A stretch of 64,000 nt of DNA from CAYRSS01 sp964426945. Its GTDB lineage: Bacteria; Planctomycetota; Phycisphaerae; UBA1845. Position 1 is the first letter of the stretch. Every line of letters begins with the position of its first letter. Positions 17,233-26,265 of this stretch are shown piece after piece. Under the pieces are notes generated by a model. It saw nothing but the letters and a program-made list of their open reading frames with translations, had not been told where the DNA came from and made no database searches. The stretch lies in assembly GCA_964426945.1 (NCBI GenBank), contig CAYRSS010000020.1, positions 1 through 64,000 of the forward strand, given 5' to 3'. A program made the translations under genes and the position numbers.

Positions 17233-19449
17233 TTACGGCAGCACGGTGACCAGGCGTAGCAGCGTCGCGAAATCCTCCAGATCAACGTCGCCATCCAGGT
17301 CGAGATCTGCGGCGGCGTCCGGCGGACACGCTGCATCGGCAGCCACCGCCGGGCCGGCCATGCACTCAATGAACACAGCGCCGTCGGTCTGGTTCACCAC
17401 TCCATCACCGTTGAGATCACCCGGCGCAGCCGTCACCGCGTCGCCGATGAGCACATGGACCGCCCCGAAGTTCAGCATCGCGATCCACAGATGACCGTCG
17501 CCATCGAACCGCACTTCTCCCGGAGCGTAGAATGGCAGGAAGCTTGAACCATAGTTGTAGCTCGTCCAGGAATTGCCATCGAAGAGCGTAACGCCCCCCT
17601 GGTACGGCGGGACGCCCTGCTGACTGGACGCCGCCGCGAGCAGCCCGTCGCTCTGTCGAATGTCAAGAGAAACGACTGCAGATGCCACGAGCCCTGAGTT
17701 AGAGGGTGTATAGGTAGTCAGTCCGGCGCCGTTCCACCTGACCAGCCCGCCTCCGGTGGCGATCCACAGATCGCCATCGGGCGCGAACTCGAACTCGCCG
17801 ATCACTGCGTCGGGGAGCACAAGCACAGGCACGAACGCCCCGCCGACGTATTGATAGAAAGTGCCGACGCGCGCAACCCATAGCGAACCGTCCGGCGCGA
17901 CCGTCCAGCCGTGCACGGGGGCGAACTGGCCCTGGATACCGATCGGCACCTCCGTCCACGAATCGCCGTCGAGTCGGTAGGCTGCGAATTCGCCGCCCAG
18001 CCAGATCCTGCCGTCGGCGTCCTCCCCGACGGAAGAACAGGAGGCCGGGAATCCCGCCTGGCCCGGCACCCAAGTCGTCCATTGCGAAAGATCGCTGCCC
18101 GCGCTGCGCGAGATGATGTTCGGCCCGCGGAGCCAGAAGTTGCCCTGCGAGTCCTGGAAGACCTGCTCGACGCTCTCCGTCCAGAAATCCGCGCCGGGTG
18201 TCTGCCACCACGGGATCCCGACGGGAGATACCCAGAACGGGAAGATCTCCTCCTGACCGTTGTACACCCCGAAATTGCGCCAGTTGTCGCCGGGTTCCAG
18301 CCGCGACGCGCCGTACTCGCCATCGCTGAACCACATCCGCCCGCCGCCGTCGAGGTAGAGCCATGGCGGGAAGTACGTCAGCATCCCCGTATTGGACCGG
18401 TTATACACGCGCTGCAGCTGCCCGGACGATGAGTAGTGGAGAAGGTCGTAGTGCGAAAGCGAGGTCTCAGCGGCAACCCACACATCCCCGGTCGCGGCCA
18501 CGTCAAACCCGCCAATCCACCCCGGAAAGGTGGCGAAGGTCGTCCAGCTCTGGCCGTCGTAACGCAGCAAGGTGGTCAGGTCTTGCTGGATGTAGAGGAA
18601 GCCGTCTACGCGATCGAAGGCAATCCGCGGGGAGCCGATCGTCCCGATCTGCGTCCATTGACCGGTGAGGTCGTTCATCCTGTAGGTTCCCGAGGCGCTG
18701 GTGCCGTAAAGGATGCCGCCCGGTGTCTCGACCATGTCAATGATAAATGGCCCCGTGGTGACCTGGGTCCAGGCACCGTTGCGATACACCCCCATGCAGT
18801 GCGGCGCAGAGAGGAAGGACGCCCAGACGTCTCCATTCCGTCGGGCAAAGACGGTCAGCGGCGGCGCCACGCCGAAGCCGGTCCAAGTGACCATCCACGG
18901 TTCGGCGTGCCTGGTCCAGGCGTGGCCGTCGAACTCGAACAGGCCCCCGCCCAGATCGACCTCGCCGTAATTCGCCGTCCATACATGCCCGTTGGGTGCG
19001 ATCGAGACGCTCCCGTACGGACCGGCCGCCAGCACGCCCGTGCTCGCCGGGGTGTACGCGCTGAAAGTCGTGCCATTCGGGTGGAGTCGCGCGACGACGT
19101 CGTCACCCGCTATCCACACGGAGCCGTCGACCGCGAAGTCGATGTCGTTACACCACTGGTTCAGCGGCGTCGAAGCACTTGAGTAGGTCTTCCAGCGGCC
19201 CGTAGTCAGATTGAGAGCGGCCACGCCCCCCTGCTGCCAGAAGAAGTCGCGGCCGTGAGTCCAGAGCCGCCCGTCCGGGCCGAAGGCCACAAACTGCATG
19301 TTGTTGTGCCCCGGAATCCCCGTCGTACTCGGGGACACTATCCGGTATTCCGGGTTGGCAGCCGGAGCGCCGGCCACCGCGACGGACGCGCCCGACAGAA
19401 GGGCGACAGCGAAGGCCAAAGTCATCGGATGCGCTGTGGTTCGCAACAT
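17233..19449 (-). CDS. Secreted beta-propeller protein with dockerin-like C-terminus
   Basis: 738 aa from the ATG at 19447-19449, chosen because GGAG lies 7 bases upstream and a signal peptide follows directly (TLAFAVALLSGASVAVAG). The body consists of many blades of the type FAPDGDLWIATGGGLVRWNG, VAPDGSLWVARVG and VAATGDVWVAAETSL, like the two-component-regulator/streptogramin-lyase propellers. The C-terminus has two EF-hand-like loops (DLNGDGVVNQTDGAVF and DLDLDGDVDLEDFATLL), a dockerin-like pair. No enzyme motif is visible. Probably a surface or secreted binding protein. A terminator follows. Confidence 0.7.
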   Translation of the reverse strand: MLRTTAHPMTLAFAVALLSGASVAVAGAPAANPEYRIVSPSTTGIPGHNNMQFVAFGPDGRLWTHGRDFFWQQGGVAALNLTTGRWKTYSSASTPLNQWCNDIDFAVDGSVWIAGDDVVARLHPNGTTFSAYTPASTGVLAAGPYGSVSIAPNGHVWTANYGEVDLGGGLFEFDGHAWTRHAEPWMVTWTGFGVAPPLTVFARRNGDVWASFLSAPHCMGVYRNGAWTQVTTGPFIIDMVETPGGILYGTSASGTYRMNDLTGQWTQIGTIGSPRIAFDRVDGFLYIQQDLTTLLRYDGQSWTTFATFPGWIGGFDVAATGDVWVAAETSLSHYDLLHYSSSGQLQRVYNRSNTGMLTYFPPWLYLDGGGRMWFSDGEYGASRLEPGDNWRNFGVYNGQEEIFPFWVSPVGIPWWQTPGADFWTESVEQVFQDSQGNFWLRGPNIISRSAGSDLSQWTTWVPGQAGFPASCSSVGEDADGRIWLGGEFAAYRLDGDSWTEVPIGIQGQFAPVHGWTVAPDGSLWVARVGTFYQYVGGAFVPVLVLPDAVIGEFEFAPDGDLWIATGGGLVRWNGAGLTTYTPSNSGLVASAVVSLDIRQSDGLLAAASSQQGVPPYQGGVTLFDGNSWTSYNYGSSFLPFYAPGEVRFDGDGHLWIAMLNFGAVHVLIGDAVTAAPGDLNGDGVVNQTDGAVFIECMAGPAVAADAACPPDAAADLDLDGDVDLEDFATLLRLVTVLP

Positions 19450-19624
19450 GAGGATTCTCCAGGTCATTCGATTCCGGGAAACGACCAGACGCGCGGAGAC
19501 GAGGGCTGACTCTCGCTGGTGGATGCTCGCAGCGAGCCTCGTCTTGCCCGGGAACGCGCGCGGCCCGCCCCTCGAACACTCGGGTAGGGCGGGCCGCTGG
19601 TTCGCCAACCGTGCGTCTTGGCGA

Positions 19625-21229
19625 TTACGAGCAGTTCAGGACCATCGATCCAGTGACCATGCCGCCGCCGACGCTCACGACCGTGCCGACGCTCGGCGTG
19701 GGGAAGTTGCCTGGGAAGTTGCCGTCGTTCGTGTCGAACTCGACACTGCCCGAGCCGCCCCCGCCGACGCTGATCTGCCCGACGATCACGCCGCCAACTG
19801 AGATGCTGTAGTTCCCCGCCGGGAAGCCGGACACCGAGACGTCGAACCGTCGACGGCCCGAATCCAGGCGGTACTCGGCGAAGCCGCTGCGGCCGGATGC
19901 CCCGGAGAGGCTGGCGGCCAGCCGGACGTCGCCGTCGGGGCAGGTGCTGGTGTTGTCATTGGCATTGCCGTTGGTATTGCCGTTGGTGTTGCCGTTGGTG
20001 TTCCCACCGACGTTATCGTTCGTGTTCGTATTGCCGCCGACATTGTCGTTCGTATTGGTGTTCCCACCGACGTTGTCGTTCGTGTTCGTGTTGCCGCCGA
20101 CATTGTCATTGGTGTTCGTATTGCCGTTGGTGTTCCCACCGACGTTGTCGTTGGTATTCGTGTTCCCACCGACGTTGTCGTTGGCATTCGTGTTTCCGCC
20201 GACGTTGTCGTTGGTATTCGTGTTGCCGTTGGTGTTCCCATCGACGTTGTCGTTCGAGTTAGCATTCCCACCGACGTTGTCGTTCGAGTTAGCATTCCCA
20301 CCGACGTTGTCGTTGCCGTTGGTGTTCCCGCCGACGTTATCGTTCGTGTTGCCGCTGACGTTGTCGTTGGTGTTCGTGTTGCCGTTGGTGTTGCCCGTGC
20401 CGCCCAGGAACCGCGTATCCGGAACGCCATGGTTCAGGCCGCTGCCGTTCTGGTAGTCGGGGAGAGGCGTGCAGAGGCCGATGTAGGCGGAGACAAAGCC
20501 CCGGTCGCCGGCGTTGACGTGGCCGTTGCCGTCCATGTCGTACAGGCAGACAAGCACGTTCGAGGTAGCGCCGATGGCCGCGGAGATGTAGCCCCGGTCG
20601 CCGGCCTGGACAAAGCCGTTGCCGTCGGCGTCGCCGTAGCAGCCGATGAAGCTCGCCGGCAGGTGGTTCGTCACGTCGCAGACGAAGCCGGTCCCTGACG
20701 TGTTGTCGTTCGTGTTGGTGTTACCGCCGACGTTGTCGTTGCCATTCGTGTTACCGCCGACATTGTCGTTCGTATTGCCGGCGGTGTTGTCGTTCGTGTT
20801 GCCGGCAGTGTTATCGTTGGTATTGCCGGCAGTGTTGTCGTTCGTGTTCGTGTTTCCACCGACGTTGTCGTTGGTATTCGTGTTTCCGCCGACGTTGTCG
20901 TTGGTGTTCGTATTGCCGCCCACGTTGTCGTTGGCGTTGGTGTTCCCACCGGTGTTGTCGTTCGTGTTGCCGGCGGTATTGTCGTTCATGTTCGTGTTGC
21001 CGGCGGTGTTGTCATTGGTATTCGTGTTACCACCGACGTTGTCGTTGCCGTTGTCGGGCGTGTTGTCGTTGCCGTTGCCCCCTCGCAGCGCGGCCGGCGG
21101 CGGGTCGCTGGACAGCACCGGCGGAACGCCCGCTGCGCTGTGCAGGTCCATCGAAGCCGCCAGGACGAACAAGCCCACCGAGAGCACGCCCCAGAGCGAT
21201 CCCTTCTGAACGACTTCTTTGCGACTCAT
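19625..21229 (-). CDS. Asn-rich tandem-repeat surface protein with a two-loop dockerin-like module
   Basis: 534 aa from the ATG at 21227-21229 (MSRKEVVQKG), chosen because a signal or anchor helix follows (GVLSVGLFVLAASMDLHSAAG). Two blocks of GNTNTNDNVGGNTN-type repeats (about residues 50-180 and 275-435) flank a compact module. That module has two EF-hand-like loops (DADGNGFVQAGDRGYIS, DMDGNGHVNAGDRGFVS) and ends with LCTPLPDYQNGSGLNHGVPD. An almost identical module closes the protein at 39397-40860. A C-terminal beta-rich domain (SLSGASGRSGFAEYRL...) contains a Cys near the very end. The gene is head-to-head with the ECF/kinase pair starting at 21685. Probably a flexible, calcium-binding cell-surface protein. 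Confidence 0.65.
   Translation of the reverse strand: MSRKEVVQKGSLWGVLSVGLFVLAASMDLHSAAGVPPVLSSDPPPAALRGGNGNDNTPDNGNDNVGGNTNTNDNTAGNTNMNDNTAGNTNDNTGGNTNANDNVGGNTNTNDNVGGNTNTNDNVGGNTNTNDNTAGNTNDNTAGNTNDNTAGNTNDNVGGNTNGNDNVGGNTNTNDNTSGTGFVCDVTNHLPASFIGCYGDADGNGFVQAGDRGYISAAIGATSNVLVCLYDMDGNGHVNAGDRGFVSAYIGLCTPLPDYQNGSGLNHGVPDTRFLGGTGNTNGNTNTNDNVSGNTNDNVGGNTNGNDNVGGNANSNDNVGGNANSNDNVDGNTNGNTNTNDNVGGNTNANDNVGGNTNTNDNVGGNTNGNTNTNDNVGGNTNTNDNVGGNTNTNDNVGGNTNTNDNVGGNTNGNTNGNTNGNANDNTSTCPDGDVRLAASLSGASGRSGFAEYRLDSGRRRFDVSVSGFPAGNYSISVGGVIVGQISVGGGGSGSVEFDTNDGNFPGNFPTPSVGTVVSVGGGMVTGSMVLNCS
19940..21080 (-). repeat. Coding minisatellite (Asn-rich repeats), two blocks
   Basis: In-frame tandem units of about 12, 18, 21 and 30 bp built from variants of GGNACCAACNNCAACGACAA (minus strand) occupy about 19940-20400 and 20700-21080, separated by the non-repetitive dockerin-like module. 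Units vary mostly at synonymous positions. Such arrays change length by slippage or recombination, which would alter the linker length of the surface protein. Confidence 0.85.
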
Positions 21230-21684
21230 CACTCCACTCCGTTCCAGGTCAAGAGGCTGCAGGTCGAATGGCCGGCCCCTCCGGCGGGCAGACCACGATG
21301 GCGGAGGCATGCCCTCCGCCGGCGTCGATTTCACGGATTCGGACCATCGGGTTGTCGCGCCCGACGGTCCTCGGCCAGCCACGCCGCCAATGAATCCGGC
21401 TGCGCAACCCCGCCTTCCAGCCTGAACACGCGGCATTCGGCCACCGCCGGGGCCATTTTTCTTGGCAATCTTGGGCCGCCCCGGGGGCCCCGGCGGCTGG
21501 CGGGCGTGGCGTTCGACGACGTAAACCTATATAATGAAAACCCTTACGGCCTGTGGCGGCCGCCACGGCCCAGGCGATCCGGCAATCACCGTCCCGTCTT
21601 GGCACATATGCGACATGCCGGCTTTGTGGGCGGGTATAATCGATCCAGCGTACCCCAGGCGGGACAGGCCGGCGGGAGCCGCAT
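21230..21684. other. Divergent intergenic region, Asn-rich protein / ECF sigma
   Basis: 455 bp without a supported gene. It contains TATATAATGA near 21529-21538 and a TATAAT near 21634, both possible -10 elements without convincing -35 partners. CACCGCCGGGG (21442-21452) followed by TTTTT also recurs in the corresponding region of the second ECF cluster (43895-43914). Confidence 0.4.
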
Positions 21685-22260
21685 GTGCAGATAGCGCACG
21701 ATGTTACAGTTTTGCTGAACGCCTCCTCGCGCGGGGATCAGGACGCGCTGGGGCGTCTGCTGCCGCTCGTCTACGAGGAACTCCGCACCCTCGCAGGCCG
21801 CCACATGCAGGGCGAGCGATCGGACCACACGCTCCAGCCCACCGCGCTGGCCAACGAAGCCTACCTGCGGCTCGTGGGGCAGCGCGAGGTCGACTGGCGG
21901 GGACGCGCCCAGTTCTTCGCTCTCGCCGCCCAGGCGATGCGACGGATCCTCGTCGATCACGCGCGGCGCCACGCGGCGGACAAACGCGGCGGCGATTACC
22001 GCCGCGTGGACATGGATGTCGTCGACAGCCTTGACCTCCAGGACCAGGCCGTGAATCTCCTCGAGATTCACAACGCCCTCGCCCGATTCAGTACCATCGA
22101 CCCGCAGGCCGGCCGCGTGGTTGAGCTTCGGTTCTTCGGCGGCCTGACCGTCGAGGAGACTGCGGCGGTCATGGACATCTCGGAGCGTACGGTCAAGCGC
22201 GACTGGCGCGCCGCGAGAGCCTGGCTGGCCCGCGAGCTGGGAGACATCGCCACGACATGA
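21685..22260 (+). CDS. ECF sigma factor (Sigma70_ECF / planctomycete type)
   Basis: 191 aa. Region 2 includes LPLVYEELRTLAGRHMQGE, DHTLQPTALANEAYLRLV and FFALAAQAMRRILVDHARRH, the signature of the expanded Sigma70_ECF family (PF07638). Region 4 includes GRVVELRFFGGLTVEETAAVMDISERTVKRDWRAARAWL. The family directs RNA polymerase to a small regulon and in Planctomycetota is typically encoded next to a Ser/Thr kinase instead of an anti-sigma factor. Here the kinase gene overlaps its stop codon (ATGA), so the two are translationally coupled. Confidence 0.93.
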   Translation: MQIAHDVTVLLNASSRGDQDALGRLLPLVYEELRTLAGRHMQGERSDHTLQPTALANEAYLRLVGQREVDWRGRAQFFALAAQAMRRILVDHARRHAADKRGGDYRRVDMDVVDSLDLQDQAVNLLEIHNALARFSTIDPQAGRVVELRFFGGLTVEETAAVMDISERTVKRDWRAARAWLARELGDIATT

Positions 22261-24773
22261 CCCCGGAGCGCTGGCAACAGATCCGAGACATTTTCGACGC
22301 GGTCTGCGACATCGAGCCCGAGCAAGTGCGGCTCGCGACGCTCGACCGGATGTGCAACGGCGACGGCGAGCTGCGGCGCGAGGTCACCACGCTGCTCGCC
22401 GCCGATCACGACTCGTCGGTCGGCCTGGATACGCCGGGTGGCGGCCTGCTGAGTCCGCTCCTGACGCTCGACCAGGCCGGCGCGAGCAGCGTCATCGGCC
22501 CCTACCGTCTCGTCCGCCACATCGCGACCGGCGGAATGGGCAGTGTCTACGAGGCCCAGCGGGCCGACGACCAGTTCCAGCTGACCGTGGCGGTCAAGCT
22601 CATGCGCCACGGCCTCGCCGACGACGAGGGCCAGGAACGCTTCCGCCGCGAGCGGCAGGCGCTGGCCACGCTCAATCACCCCGGCATTGCCAGGCTGCTC
22701 GATGGCGGCGTGACGGCGGGCGGCGCGCCCTACCTCGTCATGGAGTACATCGAGGGCCAGCCGATCAACGTCTACTGCGAGCAGCGCGGCCTCTCGATTC
22801 CCGAACGGCTGGAGCTGTTCCTGAAGGTGTGCAGCGCCGTCGAACACGCGCACCACAACCTGATCATCCACCGAGACCTCAAGCCGGGTAACATCTTCAT
22901 CACCTCCACGGGGGAGCCGAAGCTCCTCGACTTCGGGATCGCCAAGGTCATCGAAAAGCCCCGCGCGGAGTCGCCGGAGGCTTCCCCGGCGCTCACCCAG
23001 CAGCGCGTGATGACCCCGCTCTACGCCAGCCCGGAACAGATCAAGGGCGAGCCGATGACCACGGCCAGCGACGTCTACTCGCTCGGCGTCGTGCTCTACG
23101 AACTGCTGACCGGCAGGCGGCCGCACCGCGTTTCGGGCCGGGCGCTGCACGAAATCGAACGCGCGATCTGCGAAGACGAGCCGGAGCGGCCCAGCACGGC
23201 GATCCTGCGCAGGGCGCAGGAAGCAGCGGAGTCGGACTCGGATGTGACGGCTCCCGACGCCGAAGCGAGCCGCGCCAGTCACAGCGCCGATACGGCGCGA
23301 CTGCGCCGGCGGCTGCGCGGCGACCTTGATGCGATCGTCCTCACGGCCCTGCGTAAGCAGCCCCGCCAGCGATACGCCTCGATCGAGCAGCTCGCCAACG
23401 ACATCCGCAACCATCTTGAGGGATCGCCGATCACCGCGCGGCGGATTTCCCCCGTACACCGCTGGTGGAAGCAGGTCCGTCGATACCGGGTTACGCTCGC
23501 GGCGACCCTGCTGGTGTTTCTCTCGCTGCTCGGCGGAATCATCGGCATCGCACGAGCCCGGCACCGCGAGATGCTCGCCGCGCAGCAGGCCATTGCGGAG
23601 GCCGAGAACGCGAGCGTGGAGGTGGACAAGTCGCGAAGCGTCATCGTCTTCCTCAAGAACGTGCTCGCGGCGGGGTCACCGGCGGACCTGGGCCCCAACG
23701 TCAGCATCCGCACCGTGCTCGATCGGTCCTCGAAACTGGTAAAGGAGGAATTCGGCCGGGACCCGGAGGTCGAGTCAGCCGTGCGGACTGCTATCGCAGA
23801 GACGTATGTGGCCCTCGGCGCTTTCGACGAGGCCGAGCCGCACCTGCGCGAAGCGCTCGCCCTGCAGATCGACATCCACGGCGGCGACCACCCGGACGTC
23901 GCCCGCAGCCAGCGCAACCTCTGCCGCCTGCTCTACGAAATGCACCGGCTGGAGGAGGCCGAGCAGGTCTGCGGCGACGCGCTGGCCATGAGCCGCCGGC
24001 TCTTCAAGCCTCCGCACGAGGAACTCGCCACCGACCTGAACAACTTCGGGGCCATCTCGCGGTCTTTGGGAAGACCCGACGATGCGGAGCGGCTGCTCGA
24101 TGAAGCACTCGCGATGCGGCGCGAGCTTGACGGTGAGCGTGAGCTGGAAATCGCCGAGACGCTGACCAACCTCGGCAACGTGCACCGAGTGCGCTCTGAC
24201 TGGCCCCGGGCCGAGGCCGCGGTCCGCGAAGCGCTGCGGCTTCGCCGGCTGCGGCTGGCAGCGGACCATCCGCTGGTATGCCAGTCGATCCACAATCTCT
24301 CGGTCATGCTCGCCAACCGGCAGGAGTTCGACGAGGCCATCGTCATGCTGGCCGATCTCATCGAGACGGCGCGCGCCCGGATGGGGCCCGATCATCCGGA
24401 CCTGGGACACTACCTCAACACCCTTGGCAACATTCACTTCATGCAGCGGGATTACCAGGCCGCCGAACCGGTGCTGCGCGAGTGCGTGCGTGTGCGCGAA
24501 CTGAACTTCGGCCCGGACGATCCGTCGAGCATCTCCACCCGCATCGTGTGGGGCAGCTGCCTCACCCAGCTTCGACGCTTTGATGAGGCGGAGCCGGTCG
24601 CGGTCGCCGCCGTGGAATCGGCAAAGCGATCCGGAGACGGGGGGCTCATCGCCCGCGCGGCGCAATCGGCGGCGATTCTCTACCGTGGTTGGGACAAACC
24701 TGAGAAGGCGAGCGAGTACGAGGCGATGCTGCCGCAGCCGAAGGCGACCGGCGCGCAAGCGGACGGTAAGTGA
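22257..24773 (+). CDS. Transmembrane Ser/Thr protein kinase with TPR sensor domain
   Basis: 838 aa. A short N-terminal helical segment (1-80) precedes a Hanks-type kinase: glycine loop IATGGMGSVYE, ATP lysine in VAVKLM (Lys114), catalytic loop HRDLKPGN (Asp207), DFG (225-227), and YASPEQ. A single membrane helix (about 412-432, VTLAATLLVFLSLLGGIIGI) separates it from tetratricopeptide repeats (about 490-800; repeated AxxxxxxALAL/LxNLGNV patterns such as ADHPLVCQSIHNLSVML). The kinase is cytoplasmic and the TPR domain extracytoplasmic by prediction. It probably controls the co-encoded ECF sigma factor by phosphorylation, as proposed for such pairs. Confidence 0.93.
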   Translation: MTPERWQQIRDIFDAVCDIEPEQVRLATLDRMCNGDGELRREVTTLLAADHDSSVGLDTPGGGLLSPLLTLDQAGASSVIGPYRLVRHIATGGMGSVYEAQRADDQFQLTVAVKLMRHGLADDEGQERFRRERQALATLNHPGIARLLDGGVTAGGAPYLVMEYIEGQPINVYCEQRGLSIPERLELFLKVCSAVEHAHHNLIIHRDLKPGNIFITSTGEPKLLDFGIAKVIEKPRAESPEASPALTQQRVMTPLYASPEQIKGEPMTTASDVYSLGVVLYELLTGRRPHRVSGRALHEIERAICEDEPERPSTAILRRAQEAAESDSDVTAPDAEASRASHSADTARLRRRLRGDLDAIVLTALRKQPRQRYASIEQLANDIRNHLEGSPITARRISPVHRWWKQVRRYRVTLAATLLVFLSLLGGIIGIARARHREMLAAQQAIAEAENASVEVDKSRSVIVFLKNVLAAGSPADLGPNVSIRTVLDRSSKLVKEEFGRDPEVESAVRTAIAETYVALGAFDEAEPHLREALALQIDIHGGDHPDVARSQRNLCRLLYEMHRLEEAEQVCGDALAMSRRLFKPPHEELATDLNNFGAISRSLGRPDDAERLLDEALAMRRELDGERELEIAETLTNLGNVHRVRSDWPRAEAAVREALRLRRLRLAADHPLVCQSIHNLSVMLANRQEFDEAIVMLADLIETARARMGPDHPDLGHYLNTLGNIHFMQRDYQAAEPVLRECVRVRELNFGPDDPSSISTRIVWGSCLTQLRRFDEAEPVAVAAVESAKRSGDGGLIARAAQSAAILYRGWDKPEKASEYEAMLPQPKATGAQADGK

Positions 24774-24816
24774 TCGAGGGGGATCATCGCGCCGGACCCA
24801 CGACGACGCGCACGTC

Positions 24817-24894
24817 ATGTCGGTGCTGATCCTCTTCCTGCTGGCGCAGCGGACGTTTATACGAGGGATTGCGTCGGCGGGGTTGAAGGGGTGA
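24817..24894 (+). pseudogene. C-terminal remnant of a MalG-type permease
   Basis: The 25 codons from ATG 24817 to TGA 24894 read MSVLILFLLAQRTFIRGIAS plus AGLKG, identical in all but the first two residues to the end of the permease at 16238-17083. At the nucleotide level the first half is nearly identical and the second half differs at synonymous positions, so it derives from a paralogous permease and is not a very recent copy. No other permease sequence is found around it. Confidence 0.7.
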
Positions 24895-24958
24895 GGCGGG
24901 GGAAGGTGGAAACGTGGGAACGTGAGCAGGTGAGCAAGTGTGCAGGTGTGCAAAGATG
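24895..24958 (+). repeat. Short-period degenerate repeat
   Basis: A run of GGTGGAAACGTGGGAACGTG followed by AGCAGGTGAGCAAGTGTGCA-type units. Low complexity with a period of 7-8; no coding function seen. Confidence 0.6.
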
Positions 24959-24973
24959 CCGGTAACCAGATAG

Positions 24974-25027
24974 CCTTGTGGCACCGGCCTCCGGCCGGTG
25001 TCTGTGCCACCAGCGTCCCGCCGGTGG
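24974..25027 (+). repeat. Repeat family B, copy 1
   Basis: 54 bp containing the palindrome CACCGGCCTCCGGCCGGTG. Its reverse complement matches 26612-26665 at 52 of 54 positions. The two inverted copies bracket the three small genes at 25066-26571. Confidence 0.85.
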
Positions 25028-25065
25028 AGGCCGCATTTCTCCCCTCCATCCCAGGGTGGGGCCAG

Positions 25066-25341
25066 TCACGAGCCGACCACGAGCGGCAGTAGCTGCAACC
25101 ATGTGTCCTCAGGCATTCCCATCAGCAGCCCAAGTGATCTCGCCCGAGCGTAGACATCCTCCATGATGGAAGCTTCGTACTCAACTAGCTGAGTACATAT
25201 CAACTCCAAGGCTAGTCCGGGCTCCCCCACCTTGATATACTCTTGCACTTGATCACAATCTTCCTTGTGCAAAGACAACTTGACGATTTCGAGGAGATCG
25301 GTTAGCTGGGGGTCGATGGTATCAAAGTCTGGATAGTGCAT
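25066..25341 (-). CDS. MafI-like immunity protein
   Basis: 91 aa from the ATG at 25339-25341 (MHYPDFDTID), with AAGGCAG upstream; the longer frame adds an unlikely basic leader. The all-helical protein has the pattern LLEIVKLSLHKEDCDQVQEY, IKVGEPGLALELICTQLVEY, and a C-terminal MGMPEDTWLQLLPLV. This fits the MafI family of immunity proteins for polymorphic toxins (EhEYGLALExLcd... and a final Trp-x-x-L-x-P-L). No toxin gene is adjacent; the only toxin-like sequence in the window is the RHS fragment at the left edge. It is an orphan immunity gene inside a repeat-bounded island. Confidence 0.65.
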   Translation of the reverse strand: MHYPDFDTIDPQLTDLLEIVKLSLHKEDCDQVQEYIKVGEPGLALELICTQLVEYEASIMEDVYARARSLGLLMGMPEDTWLQLLPLVVGS

Positions 25342-25431
25342 GGCTCTGCCTTGTAATAGTTCACCGGAAACGCAGTAGTGATCCCTCGTCCGTTTCCCGC
25401 GGTTCGCGCATCGATCCGTGCAGCGCCGCCG

Positions 25432-25469
25432 GGGTGCCATGCTCTCGCCGCACTCGGCGTGAGCATGCG
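25432..25469 (-). repeat. Hairpin repeat family A, copy 2
   Basis: Read on the minus strand: CGCATGCTCACGCCG, tetraloop AGTG, CGGCGAGAGCATG. The stem is perfect except for one conserved A.A-type mismatch. It lies between the MafI-like gene and the pentapeptide-repeat gene. Confidence 0.85.
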
Positions 25470-25485
25470 AATTGTCGCAACCGCT

Positions 25486-26217
25486 TCAGTCATCCTGCAG
25501 GAGGATCATGCCGTTTTGTCGCGGGTCCAAGCCTGCGGGCAGTATGGTTGAGGACGAGTAGCGAGCCTGCTTGAAGTAGCAGGAAGCGGGCGTGAGTCCT
25601 TCCAGATTGGCGCCGCGGAGATCGCAGCCGCTCAGGTCCACGTCGCCCAGCGATCTGCACCGCCTCGGGTCAAACCTGGCCTGACGCAGGTCGGCCCCGG
25701 CGAATGTGACGTCGCAGCAAAACGCGTCCTCGAAGCAGACACGCCGCAAGTCCGCGCCCCGGAAGGAAGCATTGAAGATCGACGAGGACGAAAAGTCTGC
25801 ATCGGATGCCTGAACCCCATCGAGATTCGCCCCATAGAAGGAAGCATGCCCGCGGCACCCTCGCATGCAGGCGCCCTCAAGCTGCGCCGAATCGAATCGG
25901 CTCCCCGTGATGTCAGCGCCATCGAGATCCGACCCGTTCATGCTGGCGGATTCCAGATTGACGTTGGTTAGCTTCGCCCGTCGCAGGATTGCGCCGGTCA
26001 GCACCGCATTCTCCAGGTTTGCACCGTTGAGCCGTGCCTCCGTCAGATCGGCGCCGCTGAGGTCGGCCCCTGCAAGATCGGCACCTTTGAGCTTGACCCC
26101 CCGAAGATCCGCCCCGCGCAGCTCGCCGGGGAGCTGCAGGATGAGGATGTTGTGCTTGTCGTAGATGTCTACCAAGTGCACGCTCCGCAGTAGAAGCCGG
26201 TCACCGGATCGCGACAC
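25486..26217 (-). CDS. Pentapeptide-repeat protein
   Basis: 243 aa from a GTG at 26215-26217; a later GTG (VHLVDIYDKHN) is an alternative start and no good ribosome-binding site decides between them. From about residue 33 it consists of A(D/N)LxG-type pentapeptides (LRGADLRGVKLKGADLAGAD, LSGADLTEARLNGANL and so on), interrupted around 120-175 by irregular repeats with Ser and Phe, then resumed to about 225. Such proteins fold as a right-handed quadrilateral beta-helix. Some mimic DNA and protect gyrase, but most have no known role. No signal peptide. Flanked on both sides by family A hairpins. Confidence 0.85.
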   Translation of the reverse strand: MSRSGDRLLLRSVHLVDIYDKHNILILQLPGELRGADLRGVKLKGADLAGADLSGADLTEARLNGANLENAVLTGAILRRAKLTNVNLESASMNGSDLDGADITGSRFDSAQLEGACMRGCRGHASFYGANLDGVQASDADFSSSSIFNASFRGADLRRVCFEDAFCCDVTFAGADLRQARFDPRRCRSLGDVDLSGCDLRGANLEGLTPASCYFKQARYSSSTILPAGLDPRQNGMILLQDD

Positions 26218-26222
26218 GTAAA

Positions 26223-26260
26223 CGCATGCTCACGCCGGGTACGGCGAGAGCATGCCACGC
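26223..26260 (+). repeat. Hairpin repeat family A, copy 3
   Basis: CGCATGCTCACGCCG, loop GGTA, CGGCGAGAGCATGC, then CACGC. It lies between the pentapeptide-repeat gene and the KOW-like gene. Confidence 0.9.
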
Positions 26261-26265
26261 GCGGG

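Noticed and set aside
19940..21080. Possible CRISPR array because of many short repeats
   Set aside because: Repeats are in-frame, variable in length and without unique spacers; they encode an Asn-rich protein segment.
22068..23564. 498-codon frame opposite the first kinase
   Set aside because: Antisense shadow; the kinase catalytic motifs are on the plus strand.
24895..25102. Minus-strand frame through the short-period repeat (HLCTPAHLLTCSRSHV-type translation)
   Set aside because: Product is just the translation of a low-complexity DNA repeat.
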